Of a DNA stretch of 64,000 nucleotides, positions 54,472 through 64,000 are shown one piece after another. Below the pieces are notes generated by a model, which did no database searches, had not been told where the DNA came from, and saw only the letters and a program-made list of their open reading frames with translations. Each line of letters starts with the position of its first letter. Positions within the stretch are counted from its first letter, which is position 1. Both the position numbers and the translations under genes were made by a program. Source of the stretch: Nigrospora sphaerica (Eukaryota; Ascomycota; Sordariomycetes; Amphisphaeriales; Apiosporaceae); assembly GCA_018287875.1 (NCBI GenBank), contig JAGVVL010000017.1, forward strand, positions 62,001-126,000, read 5' to 3'.

Positions 54472-55272
54472 GGCCTGATAAATGCAGCATATTACTATGC
54501 TCTGTAATCCATCAGAAGTAGTGCATTGCAAATTATGACCACCACCTTGCGTAGATGTTGTTTCCCCATCTCCGCCATGCTAGCTAAGGCTGAGAAGATG
54601 GTAACAGAAAGCAGTCTCCAAAGATCGGAATTCTTGTGTCGAAGCAAAGAGCCAAACAGTAATGGCGAGGACCAACCGCCTGCGCTGACGCCCGTCTCCC
54701 TGCTACCTGTGCTGATCATCGGTCCCTGTACGCAGTTATGGCGCATTGAACTGTCACAGGAAGACAGGGGAAACCTCATTCCGGAAAGTGGCGGGCGGGG
54801 AAACAGCTGAAAGGTCCCCCCCCACCCCCGGCCATCGCAGCTGGACAGACTAGGCCCCAGAACGGTGGGAGTAGAGCCCCGTGCCGATTTCCGCCCCCAC
54901 CGGCACCCCAGGCCACGAAGAACGGCTCGGCCAGCCGAAGAGCTCGGCTTTGTTCCGAGCCTGGTCCTTGCTGGGGAGGGAGAGAAAAGAACATCGCGGG
55001 GAAGTAGGGAAAGGATATCGCGGGGTAGTGGGGGACGCTTGCATTGTCGATCGGCTTTTCCAGGTCCCTGCCGCCGGGGGTATTACCACCCTGGTTCGCG
55101 CCGCTCAGAGCCGTCTATCTTTTGCTTCAAGATTGACAGAACGCCAGCCAACACGTCGAGAGTGAAGGTCCATTAACACGGCAGCGCCAGTAGAGCCTGG
55201 TGTTGTTTTATATCAAGCTGGGAGTTTCCTTGCTTCCGCCCGGGTTTAGAGGAGCATCGCTACACCGAAAAG
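54472..55272. other. Intergenic region, regulator to monooxygenase
   Basis: 3' region of the regulator and promoter of the FAD monooxygenase. Runs of C (about 54817) and several overlapping short frames, none with a domain. Confidence 0.5.
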
Positions 55273-56665
55273 ATGACGCAAGACGCCGGCCTCGAAATCG
55301 TCATCGTGGGCGGAGGCATCGCCGGCCTCGCCACGGTACGTTCTCCCCCCCCTTGGCTCTGTGCCCCCTCTCCCTCGTCCGGACATCCGTGTGGATGAGA
55401 GAATCTGACGGGGCTCCCCTGCGGGGGCGCAGGCCATTGCCCTTCGCGCACCAAACCACCGGATTACCATCCTCGAACGGTCGCGCTTCCTGCGCGAGAC
55501 GGGCGCCCTCATCTCGCTGCAGCCCAACGCATCCAAGATCGTAGACAAGTGGAAGCTGGGCGAGTTCCTGACGCCGTGCCGGCCGCTGGTCGACACGGGC
55601 TTCCGCGTGGCCGAGGCGGCGACAGGCCGCATCATTCACAGTACGCCGCTGGACACGGCCCGCTTCGGCGCCGACCGCGTGCTCTACCACCGGCAGGACC
55701 TGCACGCGGCGCTGCGTCGCGCGGCCGAGGCGCCCGCCGGCGGCGCGTTGCCCGGCGCGCCCGCCCGCGTGCGCACCGCGTGCGAGGTGGTGGGCTGCGA
55801 CGCGGCGCGCGGCATCGTGACGCTCGTAGGCGGTGAGGAAGTGCGCGCCGACGTGCTGGTCGGCGCTGACGGCATCCGCTCCGTGCTGCGCGACGTCGTG
55901 GCCGGCGAGTGCCGCCCCCCGCGGCCGACGGGTCTGTCGGCGTACCGGTTACTGGTGCCCACGGCAGACCTGGCGGCCGTCGAGGGCGTGCCGGCCGAGC
56001 TCATCGATACGAGCCGGCCCGTGACCACCATGATGATGTCCCCGACGGCGGAGCGGCGTGTCATCTTCGGGCCCGGCCGCGGCGGCGAGCTGTTCGGCTT
56101 CGTGGGCCTCGTGCCCGACGACCAGGTCCGCGAGGAGAGCGGCGTCGGGACCGACAGTTGGGTGAGCCCCGCCACGCCGGGCCCCCTGCTCGAGGCTTTC
56201 CACGACTTCCCGCCCTGGCTGCGACACGTGTTTGCGCGCTGCCTCGACATCAGCCTATGGCAGCTGCGCGACATCGACCCCCTTCCACACTGGGTACGGG
56301 GCCAGCTCATCCTCGTGGGCGACGCAGCGCATGCCATGCTGCCCACGCAGGGCCAGGGCGCGTCGCAGGCCATTGAGGATGCCGAGGCTCTCCAGTTCTT
56401 CCTGGGCCGTCTCCAGGGAAAGCCCACGCCCGAAGACATTCACCAGGCTCTCGTCGATGTCTGGTCCGCAAGGCACGCGCGCGCTCACCTGATCCACCAA
56501 TTCAGTCGAGCCCATGGCCCCAAGGGCGCAGATGCCTCCGGCAAGGTTCAGCTGAACATGACCGAGTTCATGGAGTATAATTGCAACTACAACGGAGTGG
56601 AAGACTGGCTACGGCGGATGAAGGAAGGTACTATGGGCGAGTCGGGAACAGAGACAAGGACATGA
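55273..56665 (+). CDS. FAD-dependent monooxygenase, salicylate-hydroxylase-like, two exons
   Basis: Exon 1 55273-55335 encodes the start of the FAD-binding motif (EIVIVGGGIAGLAT); after a 97-base intron exon 2 (55433-56665) continues AIALRAPNHRITILER. Total 431 aa. The group A flavoprotein motifs are complete: GxGxxG, the DG motif DVLVGADGIRSVLR and the GD motif QLILVGDAAHAMLPTQGQGA. The family inserts one oxygen atom using NAD(P)H and FAD (hydroxylation, epoxidation). The coding part is very GC-rich. Likely a tailoring enzyme of the same locus as the transporter and regulator. Confidence 0.92.
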
Positions 56666-56805
56666 GATATAGCGGCCTAATGTCCATAAACCATCTAGTA
56701 AACCACATGTTGCTGCCTTACAAAGAGCGTGCCACATCTGATATGCTTGTTGACGTTGCGAATCGCACACACGGGAGACGCGGGATTGCTGAGGCTCTCT
56801 GTTGT

Positions 56806-58308
56806 TTATTCATCGTCGTCATCGTATTCAACATCAGCGTCCACATCCATCGCCTTTTGGAGAAGGTCGCGTATGCCGTGGCGAACCCCGTCGCGTATTT
56901 TCCATTCCACAAGGTGCCGCCCCGTGTCGTCGCGAAAGAACTGGCCGAGGGCATCGGGTATCTTCCTCTCTAGCTTGTCGTCCATCATCTGGTCAATTTT
57001 CTCGATGGCACCCTCTTCGAGAACGTCTTCGACGACGTCTCGGATATAGGCGCGTTCCCGGTCGTCCTGGCTCTGCAGCCGGGCACAGAGTTCGTCCCAC
57101 AGCGGCTCGCCGTGTTCTTCCAACTCACTCTGTAGGTATGCTTGGCTTTCCCGGAGGTCACCGATTTCCGTCTCGAGACTTTCCACCTTCTTTTGATACT
57201 GCTCTTGAAGTTGTGCCATTTGCGCCTTGAGATCTTCACTCTCGGCACGGGCTTTCGCAAGTGTCGCCTCGTACATCGCCCTGTCCTCCTCCCTGGTCTT
57301 CTGGAGTGTCAAGATGGCTTGCCACAACCGGCTAGTGTCCGAACCATCCTTCTCGTCGGTGATAGGCGCAAACTGCGAAGGTTGGTCGAGATCGATGGAG
57401 CTGTCTCTGCGACGGCGCTTGCGAGCTGGCGATGTTTCACGGTCTGGGAACAAGTATAAGAACGCGGCCTCGCCAAGATCTGCGGGAATGCAGCACTTAC
57501 TTGGAGACAAGCAGAGAGGAGCTGCTACGGCCGACACAATGGGGCCAGGGGCGTCGCGCTTGTAGATTGGGGGCGCGTCCTCTGGGCTCGGGGCCTTTGC
57601 CGCGGGCGCGACACTTGCCTCGGGCGCGGCCCTTACCTTGGGCGCGACAATGTCCTCGGTTGTAACACTTTCCTCATCGCCTTGAGGGCTGATTACCCTA
57701 CCGCCCTTGCCTCCGTACAGACTGGAAATGTCGTCGTTTGAAGAGGCCAGAGTCCCACTCGAGGCGGCCTCGCAGAATGCCACTAGGCATGCCTGGGGTA
57801 GTGCCTTTGCAGGCAGGTGAACAGTGAAGCACAACGTGTCTTTAGAGAAGGCCGCCCATAACGTCCACACAGCCTGTGACCCGGCCCTGAAAAACTGGAA
57901 GGGGTATACATTTGGGACCACAAAAGTCACTGGACTCCGCAGCTCGAACCGCAGGGCCAACGTGCCAGTGTTCAGCTTGTCATGCGCACATCGCCATTGC
58001 TCGGCTTCCGAACTCTCTGCATCCTCCTCAGCCGTTGAACAAGTCAACTGTCGTATTTGTTCCGGCCTAAGGAAGAGGAAAAAGCTGGGTTTAGCGGGTC
58101 CCTTCTTCAGTCTCGTGCTGGTCTGCAACTTGATCGAGGCCTTATGGGCTCCGGCTTCGTACACCAGAGCCAGATCGAGGTCCGCCAACGACTGGGCCTG
58201 GCCGTTTGCGTTACGCCATGTCACACAGACCGGGACGCTCTTGGCATGGATGTCGTGCTCCGGGGTCGCTAGCTCATCGCCGCTGTCTGAGTCGGTCGGG
58301 ATATCCAT
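56806..58308 (-). CDS. Uncharacterised coiled-coil protein
   Basis: Start chosen at the ATG complementary to 58306-58308 (context CCCATGG, start MDIPTDSDSGDELATPE); the frame is open further upstream but without an ATG. 500 aa if unspliced. A 57-base segment (57500-57444) has a perfect GTAAGT donor and a pyrimidine-rich CCCAG acceptor and keeps the frame, so 481 aa if spliced. The N-terminal half is a compact domain with SVPVCVTWRNANGQAQSLAD and SFFLFLRPEQIRQLTC. A basic patch, RKRRRRDSS, looks like a nuclear signal. A long coiled coil follows (REEDRAMYEATLAKARAESE onward), and the protein ends very acidic (DVEYDDDDE). I do not recognise the family. Its 3' end faces that of the monooxygenase. 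Confidence 0.7.
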   Translation of the reverse strand: MDIPTDSDSGDELATPEHDIHAKSVPVCVTWRNANGQAQSLADLDLALVYEAGAHKASIKLQTSTRLKKGPAKPSFFLFLRPEQIRQLTCSTAEEDAESSEAEQWRCAHDKLNTGTLALRFELRSPVTFVVPNVYPFQFFRAGSQAVWTLWAAFSKDTLCFTVHLPAKALPQACLVAFCEAASSGTLASSNDDISSLYGGKGGRVISPQGDEESVTTEDIVAPKVRAAPEASVAPAAKAPSPEDAPPIYKRDAPGPIVSAVAAPLCLSPSKCCIPADLGEAAFLYLFPDRETSPARKRRRRDSSIDLDQPSQFAPITDEKDGSDTSRLWQAILTLQKTREEDRAMYEATLAKARAESEDLKAQMAQLQEQYQKKVESLETEIGDLRESQAYLQSELEEHGEPLWDELCARLQSQDDRERAYIRDVVEDVLEEGAIEKIDQMMDDKLERKIPDALGQFFRDDTGRHLVEWKIRDGVRHGIRDLLQKAMDVDADVEYDDDDE

Positions 58309-59499
58309 GGGAGAGTAGTCTATAACCTGGATAGAACGGCACTCAGTAGACCGGCCTTCTGAGGTGTGCAGACAGAGGGCGGAAGGCACGGCAGCAACCC
58401 AAGGCTTCGGGGGCAGGATCGTCGGTGCCCCTATCCCGCGGCAGAGCTCGCCAGACCCGAAAATGCGAGATGGGAAACACGGCAGTGCCGTCCCCGCCGC
58501 CACTGCCAGGCCAGCGTGTCAGCACAAGCATTGCGAGCAATTCGGTACCGCGGACCAGCATCACCTCCTCGGAAGAAACGATCCACGACCACTTGCGTGT
58601 GTCGTGGACCGAACGAGCGAGGCGAGCTTCCCAAAGCCCCGGTTCTTCTGGAGAGCGTACTCTTCAGGTAGAAGTCGGAATTTTACAGCGGCTTGGTTGC
58701 GGGTGACCGAGTTTGCGCTAAGCTGTGGCCACGACGGCCCAGCGGGCGACGCGGATGTCCACTTTCGCGTGACATTCCTTGGGACTGACCCTGTGATGTG
58801 GTGTTGGCGTATGGAAGGCGAAAATTCACGCGTGGGGTCGACTTTCGTCTCGCATCGATCGGGTTACAGCGCGTCGGGTTGCATCGATATAGGGTACATC
58901 GAGGAAATCGTGTGAATTTTCAGAATGGCAGCATCGATTGACGATGCTGTCTGGGTTCGCGATAGCGGCCTGATTGTTGGTTGATGACGAACGGATGATG
59001 AATCGCGCCCTTGGAAAGAGGATGGACTCTGGCGACAGCGAGGTCGGTGTGGATCAGTGAGAGGGAAATCATATTTGCTGTCCAATTAAAATTCGGCTTC
59101 ACGTGGTCCAAGCGTCTGCTTTTGAACCTGGTTCAAGCGCCTTCTTCCCAACGTGGTCCAAGCGCCCTCGACGTTGGTCAGGCCGGAATGGAAAGAGGCA
59201 CGCAGACAGAGAGTCGGAACTTCAGACGGACTTGAATAGTCGAGCTGTGCTGTTGCATCCTGAGATTATTGGCTGTTCGTATGCAGTCTCACACTCTCCA
59301 ATCCCTCGTCGAATCCATCCAGCATTCATCTAGCATCCCTGCTTTAGTCAAGAAGTACCGACCGCGACCTAAGGTAAAGAAGTCCTGAAGCTACATACCA
59401 GCCATCGTCTGGTCAGCATGCCTTGACGGAAATAGCTTGGCTACCTCAAGACCGTTTAAAGCTTATTCCACATCTTCTGGTCACAAATCATCTCGACCT
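58309..59499. other. Intergenic region
   Basis: Promoter of the coiled-coil gene plus sequence with several overlapping frames on both strands (up to 183 codons) that show no domain. The phrase CGTGGTCCAAGCG occurs twice near 59102 and 59152, a small imperfect repeat. Confidence 0.4.
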
Positions 59500-60085
59500 G
59501 CATTCAGTATTTATTGCAAGTGCGTCGCTATTCCGCTTAGGGAGTCTAACCAGCGACGCGGTTGACAACGGTGAATTGGTCGAGTGTACAGCGGCTGCAT
59601 TCTCGCAGCATATCTCGACCATAGCTTTGGCCAGCACCTTCGGGTAGGCCGTTCGGCGGTGGAAGCATTCCAGAAAGGCCGAGTGATCCCAGGAATTGGG
59701 GCCGTCAAAAGAGACCTCAAGCGTCTTTTCATGGAGGCCAAGAACCAAAAATCATCGTCCGGCAGAAGTTCGCCTGCGTCGGCAGCCAAGCCGATGACAT
59801 CCCATGCCGACAGCACCTCGGCCCAGCGGAAGATTGTTTCCTTCGCAAGGTCGGCCAAGCCTGGCAGACTGTAGGCTCGTGCCGTAGCATAGACGTGTAC
59901 ACTGGTTCTAAACTGGGGCGCCGGCTCCGAGCCTTGCAGCTTGTGCAGCTTGTGTAGGGTTTGGTAGGTGCCTGTGTGAAGGTAGTGGACAAGCACATGG
60001 CCGGCTTAGTCCGGCACTTTGTGGGCGTGAATTCGTTGGAGCCTTCATAAATCATGTAAAGCCTAGTGCTCACGGAGGAAGTCAC
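59500..60085 (-). pseudogene. BTB/POZ-domain protein, frameshifted fragment
   Basis: Minus strand. YLHTGTYQTLHKLHKL, VYATARAYSLPGLADLAKE and ELLPDDDFWF follow the pattern of the C-terminal BTB region and adjoining helices in fungal BTB proteins. A preceding stretch (60085 on) with YEGSNEFTPTKCRT is in another frame, and the C-terminal part AKAMVEICCENAA is in a third frame. At least two frameshifts are needed to join them, and the N-terminal BTB half is absent. A gene with tiny unusual introns cannot be fully excluded. Confidence 0.55.
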
Positions 60086-61449
60086 GGGGGACGGTGAAGG
60101 GCTGTGGGAATTGGCAGTAGATTTGGCAGCTTAGGCTTTTTTAGGGACTTCAGATGACTGTTAGTGCCTAGTCAAATAGCAATATACAGTGCGAGACATA
60201 CGATGACTCGAGGCCGACGTCCGGTATCACATCCATAGCAAGCGTCACGGTCCAGGCTTGGGGCCACTTTATTCCCTCAGATGTCACCTTCGCCATAGCC
60301 AATGAGGATTTGTTCCTGCTGTAAATATGTGTGTTAAAGGGTTCCCGGGGGTTTTTCACACCAAAACCGCGACGAAAAGAGAACTACGAAAGATACGAAG
60401 GGCTTGCGGAAGCGCACCCACGACAAGCTATATATACCCGTGTGTATGCTTCCTGTCACTGATAGCAAATCCCAACTACCCCGCACACAACTTCTGAAGG
60501 GAGCGCCAATAAAAGCTTGCAATCGTTTTTCCATATCACCTACCAGTAGGTACGTTCCCATTGTAGGCCTGCTATCCTATGGTGATACATGCACTCCATG
60601 TTCTATGGCTTACGTACTGCAGAAGGCTTGCAGCAGGTGAAGGACATAGACCAACGCTTGGTTCGCCCTGACGGCATGCAGGAGGCTCTATTGGTCCACC
60701 CGACAGCTGTTGCAATAGCACCAATAAAGCTCTAATGCGGGCTCCCTGCCTGTGGGTGGCCTATATCTTGGGCTGGCACCCCCTCTTCCGGGAACAGCTG
60801 TCGAGTCCGGGTTATGGCGAGTGGCGTTAAGAAGATGGAGTGGAAACAAGAACAGGTAAGTACTGGTTCAGCATGCATGCCGAGAGGATAGACTGGGGGA
60901 TACGTTTTCAACAGCCCTGGCCGTGGGTAAGGGAGCTTGGGCTGGACAGCGGCGATGCTGAATGACCGAGCGGGACCCCACGTCCACATATTCAGTGGGC
61001 AGCTAGCAATTACTGCGAGATGCTCTATACTGGAGTGACAGAAAGGAAGGCGATATGGTGCGTGTTGCTTTGTGTCCTGACTTGGTCCCCTCCACCTCTG
61101 GCAAGATAACTTGATGGCAGTACACGTATTGTCCATGTTTGCCCGTTCTTCCCCAGTGAGATATGTCCGGGCGCTTCACCGTGTCCGATGGAATATTCAG
61201 GGAGGGGACTCCGCATCGTTCGGATGATCGTCCCAAATGCTAGCCTACATGGTGGTTGAACGGCTTGGTTTCGCCTCCTACTTCCACCACCTAGCTCTGC
61301 TGTGGCACGGTCGAGACGTTGGAGAACGTACGGCAGCTCGCGTCGAAACCGTCGTCGCCGCTCTTTTCAATGGCTGTCCGTTGGTCATTGTGTCGATGGT
61401 GAACCTTCGAAGGTATTGCTCTTGCAAACCGTCAGCGGGCGAGACAGGG
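60086..61449. other. Gene-poor region
   Basis: Several short frames on both strands, none convincing. No transposon ends or RNA genes recognised. Confidence 0.4.
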
Positions 61450-61471
61450 GTCGTCCCGGCGCGGTTAAGGG

Positions 61472-62075
61472 TCATGGAGGGGGGGTCGGTGTCGAGGATG
61501 GCATGGGCTCGGCGGTCGGTGTCGAGGATGGCATGGGCTCGGCGGTCGGTGTTCTCATCGGCAAGGCGATTTGCTGGGGTGCGTGCATGCTAGGTGGGGC
61601 GTCGAGGACATTGGCGTCTGACAAGCACAGACGGCCTGAGGGAGCGCATGCCACGAGCTTGAACGCACTCACCAAAGCATCATTCAGGAGCTCCCCAGCT
61701 GACTCGTCGACGTGGACCTTCACTCATTCATGCAAGATTTCCGAGGACTCCAAGGCGGCCTCCATCGAAGTAGTGGCCTCCGAGGTCATTGAGGGGCATT
61801 TCAGCATCCTGGAGAGACTTCGATATCTTGTCTACGGTCTTTTTCAACTCGAGAATGGTGTCCCACTCTTCCATTTCTTCCTTGACGCCGTCCTGATCCG
61901 CTAGGTACTCCTCGAGCTCAGTATAGATCTGAGAGAGCTTGGTCTTCATGTGCTATGCCTGGTGGGCGCTGACAGGGACTGACTTCTCGAATGCACTCAT
62001 TAAATGGGACAGGAGGGCGTCCAGGCGATCACTGATGGCTTTGAGTGGGGGCGGGCTCAAGCTCATGCGAGGGAG
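61472..62075 (-). pseudogene. Coiled-coil protein gene broken by stops and a frameshift
   Basis: Minus strand: MSLSPPPLKAISDRLDALLS (from about 62065) runs to VSAHQA, a TAG, then MKTKLSQIYTELEEYLADQD and EEMEEWDTILELKKTVDKIS. After a one-base shift near 61785 the coil-like sequence continues as TTSMEAALESSEILHE, a TGA, then VKVHVDESAGELLNDALV. TAG for CAG and TGA for TGG are RIP- or deamination-type changes. The tail holds a short Pro/Ser/Thr repeat. Function unknown. Confidence 0.55.
61484..61552. repeat. 30-base tandem repeat, 2.3 copies
   Basis: Unit GGTCGGTGTCGAGGATGGCA plus TGGGCTCGGC, starting at 61484 and 61514, with a partial third unit. On the minus strand it encodes repeats of the type TAEPMPSSTP. 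Confidence 0.85.
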
Positions 62076-62809
62076 TTTGCGAGCACCACCGCCAGGCGAG
62101 TTACTGGTGTCACTGCAAGGCTGCTTGGGTAGGAAGCTGCAGGAGCTGGTGTGTTGCCATCATGGGTGCCGGCCTCGGAAAGAAACGGGGGAGGCGGTGA
62201 TACACCAGTTGTAAGACTAGTTATAACGGAGAGGTGGAGAGGAGTACAGGAAATCGATACGCGGGGGCGGCGACGTCGTGTTTCATCGTGCCCTGCCTGT
62301 GTCGGCTGCTTGTTTATGCGGCGTGTGCACTGTCCTGGTTGACTCGTTTCTCGCCTCCATCCAGGCGCGCTAGCTTCTCTCGCCGCCTCGCCGCTGCCGG
62401 GTCGACTTCTTGACGGCTTGCTGCCCGGTAGCTTGATCAGTTCGCAGTGCATAATCGTGCGCGTGAGTGCCGAGTTCTTTACACCGTAGCGAGCTGCTTG
62501 TGGCATGGCTGATGCCAGCGTGGGTCCGTCCCAGCCCGGTGTTAAGCGGCAACGACCACATGCCAGGCAGACCTAATAGGACGGTGGAAACGCTATAAAA
62601 GACTAAGCTAAAGATGGTACACTTCGCCATACTGTCCTGTTTTTCACAATGATCATATAACAGAGAAAAGATATAGTAAAAGGCCTCAGTGGAGAGGCTC
62701 ACGGGCTTGTTTTGACGATGGCTTCGCGTCGAGAAGGCTATGCATTACTACGGAATTGTTAGTGTTATTGCATCCTCGCTAGCACCAGAAGCGTGAACTT
62801 GCCGCCGTC
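62076..62809. other. Intergenic region
   Basis: Short frames only; no recognised domain, repeat or RNA. Confidence 0.4.
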
Positions 62810-63169
62810 ATGGATCCGGCCATGTTAACCCATGTGGAGCAGCTGCGGCAGGTGCAGAAAATAGAGCACCAGCGCCAACTGGAAGCGCGACGCATCGCCG
62901 GGCTGGGACGACGCTTCGGACCAGCCGTCGACGGCGTGCCTGGAAGCCGCCGCCGGCCGAGGGGCGAAGGCGACGAGAGCCCGCAAACACCCATCCTCAG
63001 CATCCTCGAGTACACGTTGAAGCCCGACATCGACATCGGCGACGACGCCACACCGCCCCGGAAGGTCTGCGACGCCGCGCTGATGTACACGAGCTCCATC
63101 CTGGGCTGCGGCACCATCGAGTGGGGATCGACGCTCGACGAGGTCCTCCCATCGCCCTGTTGGTCCTGA
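62810..63169 (+). CDS. Hypothetical protein, 119 aa
   Basis: Start context GCCGTCATGG is good for a fungal gene. The protein (MDPAMLTHVEQLRQVQKIEH, then a basic stretch SRRRPRGEGDE) is rich in Gln, Arg and Glu at its N-terminus, suggesting a short helix, with no family recognised. A 144-codon frame overlaps on the other strand; this one is preferred for start context and amino-acid composition only. Confidence 0.3.
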   Translation: MDPAMLTHVEQLRQVQKIEHQRQLEARRIAGLGRRFGPAVDGVPGSRRRPRGEGDESPQTPILSILEYTLKPDIDIGDDATPPRKVCDAALMYTSSILGCGTIEWGSTLDEVLPSPCWS

Positions 63170-63246
63170 TTCACTGGAACAGCCTCACATTGCTTCATAC
63201 ACAATAAGGACATCGCTGGGTGAAGACGGAATAACCAAGCCCGGCT

Positions 63247-63830
63247 TTAACGCCATTTGAATACTATATCGTCACTACTAGATATGCTCACTGATTTTGA
63301 ACGGCTGGCACCGGTCCGGGCTGGGTGGCCGGCATGAACTCTATAGGCTCGTGTACGAACCACAATAGGCTTTCCAAGCCTCCCCACTCTGTGTAGAGCC
63401 TTTGATCTCAGTTTTCTATACCGAAAGCATTGTTCGGCCCGGGTCGCATGTCGGTCCATTACATCGTACCGGCGGCGTAGCGTGTCGAAGTTCGTGCGCA
63501 GTACATCCATTTTGCCATTGAGCGCTTCGACCTTGGTGCTCAGCGAGTCTTGTTGCTCGTACAACTCTTCGGCCAATGCCTTTGTGTCTTCTCGGTACAA
63601 GCCAAGATCCTCTTCGAAATCAAACTTTGCACTGTTCACATCATCGGTCGCCTTGCTCACCAGGGCCTCGGCGGCCTCAACGCCCTCATCGATGTCAGCC
63701 GCGCTTGAAGCACCTTGGGCGACAAGGAATGCAGCCACCTTGGCTGTTGGGTGGTCCCTACTGACACTGTCCAACGTGGTATGATATACGGCGATACTTG
63801 CTTCGTTCCATGTGGTCGTTCTGCGCGTGC
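63247..63830 (-). CDS. Hypothetical coiled-coil protein, 5' part unresolved
   Basis: The minus-strand frame is open from a stop near 63840 to 63247 and has no ATG at its start, so the first exon must lie further right, perhaps beyond the window edge (an AG acceptor precedes 63830), or the gene is broken. The protein has a predicted coiled coil (LAEELYEQQDSLSTKVEALN, KMDVLRTNFDTLRRRYDVMD) and a basic tail ending SISSSDDIVFKWR. No family recognised. Confidence 0.4.
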
Positions 63831-64000
63831 CTCCCGGTTAAAACAACTGGCGCTAGTACCGTTTATGCTCCCGAACAACTGGCGACCAACCGCTCGGATG
63901 GCGCCTAGTTCCGAGGCCCCGTCTGATGTGTCCGACCAACCCTTTTCCTGTTACAACTCATTGCTTGATGCCCCGTCTTACGGCTTAAGCAGACTGCAAG

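Noticed and set aside
58364..58915. 183-codon plus-strand frame upstream of the coiled-coil gene
   Set aside because: No recognised domain, overlaps other frames of equal quality and lies in the presumed promoter.

Overview
The window is genomic DNA of a filamentous ascomycete (Pezizomycotina; the exact lineage cannot be fixed from sequence alone). Genes are GC-rich with short GT-AG introns, and they alternate with AT-rich blocks full of degenerate transposons. Those blocks carry C-to-T/G-to-A changes and CAG-to-TAG stops typical of repeat-induced point mutation (RIP).

Left part, 1-24 kb: a terpenoid biosynthetic cluster. A chimeric terpene synthase (cyclase plus prenyltransferase domains, fusicoccadiene/ophiobolin-synthase type, so a di- or sesterterpene backbone) is divergent to a cytochrome P450. 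A second P450 is divergent to an alpha/beta-hydrolase-fold protein that has lost its catalytic Ser and His, and a third P450 follows. These three P450s share the unusual I-helix of the CYP7/CYP8-like group. After a transposon island (13.2-17.3 kb) come a fourth, classical P450 in six exons and a secreted-type GMC oxidoreductase in five exons. The left edge holds an open partial ORF1-like gene of a LINE element.

Centre, 24-47 kb: almost pure transposon DNA. It holds four pogo/Fot1-like DNA transposons (a fifth lies at 13-16.6 kb), many solo LTRs and one truncated gag-only Copia element, LINE scraps, a full-length RIP-damaged Ty3/Gypsy chromovirus (41112-46979), and two families of very short LTR-type elements (TRIM-like). 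The short elements carry perfect 5-bp target duplications and a polypurine tract. A primer site directly after the terminal repeat is complementary to the repeat itself (Tf1-like self-priming). A tRNA-like A box lies at the end of the terminal repeat, with the matching B box in the internal part. I consider these tRNA-promoter mini-retrotransposons the most interesting system in the window.

Right part, 47.7-64 kb: a phytanoyl-CoA-dioxygenase-like Fe(II)/2-oxoglutarate oxygenase, an MFS transporter divergent to a Zn2Cys6 regulator, and a FAD monooxygenase. These are typical tailoring, export and regulatory genes and may be the other half of the terpenoid cluster, cut off by the transposon block. 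Then follow an unknown coiled-coil protein gene, a broken BTB-domain gene, a broken coiled-coil gene and two weakly supported hypothetical genes. Exon structures given below were worked out by hand from splice sites and reading-frame continuity.
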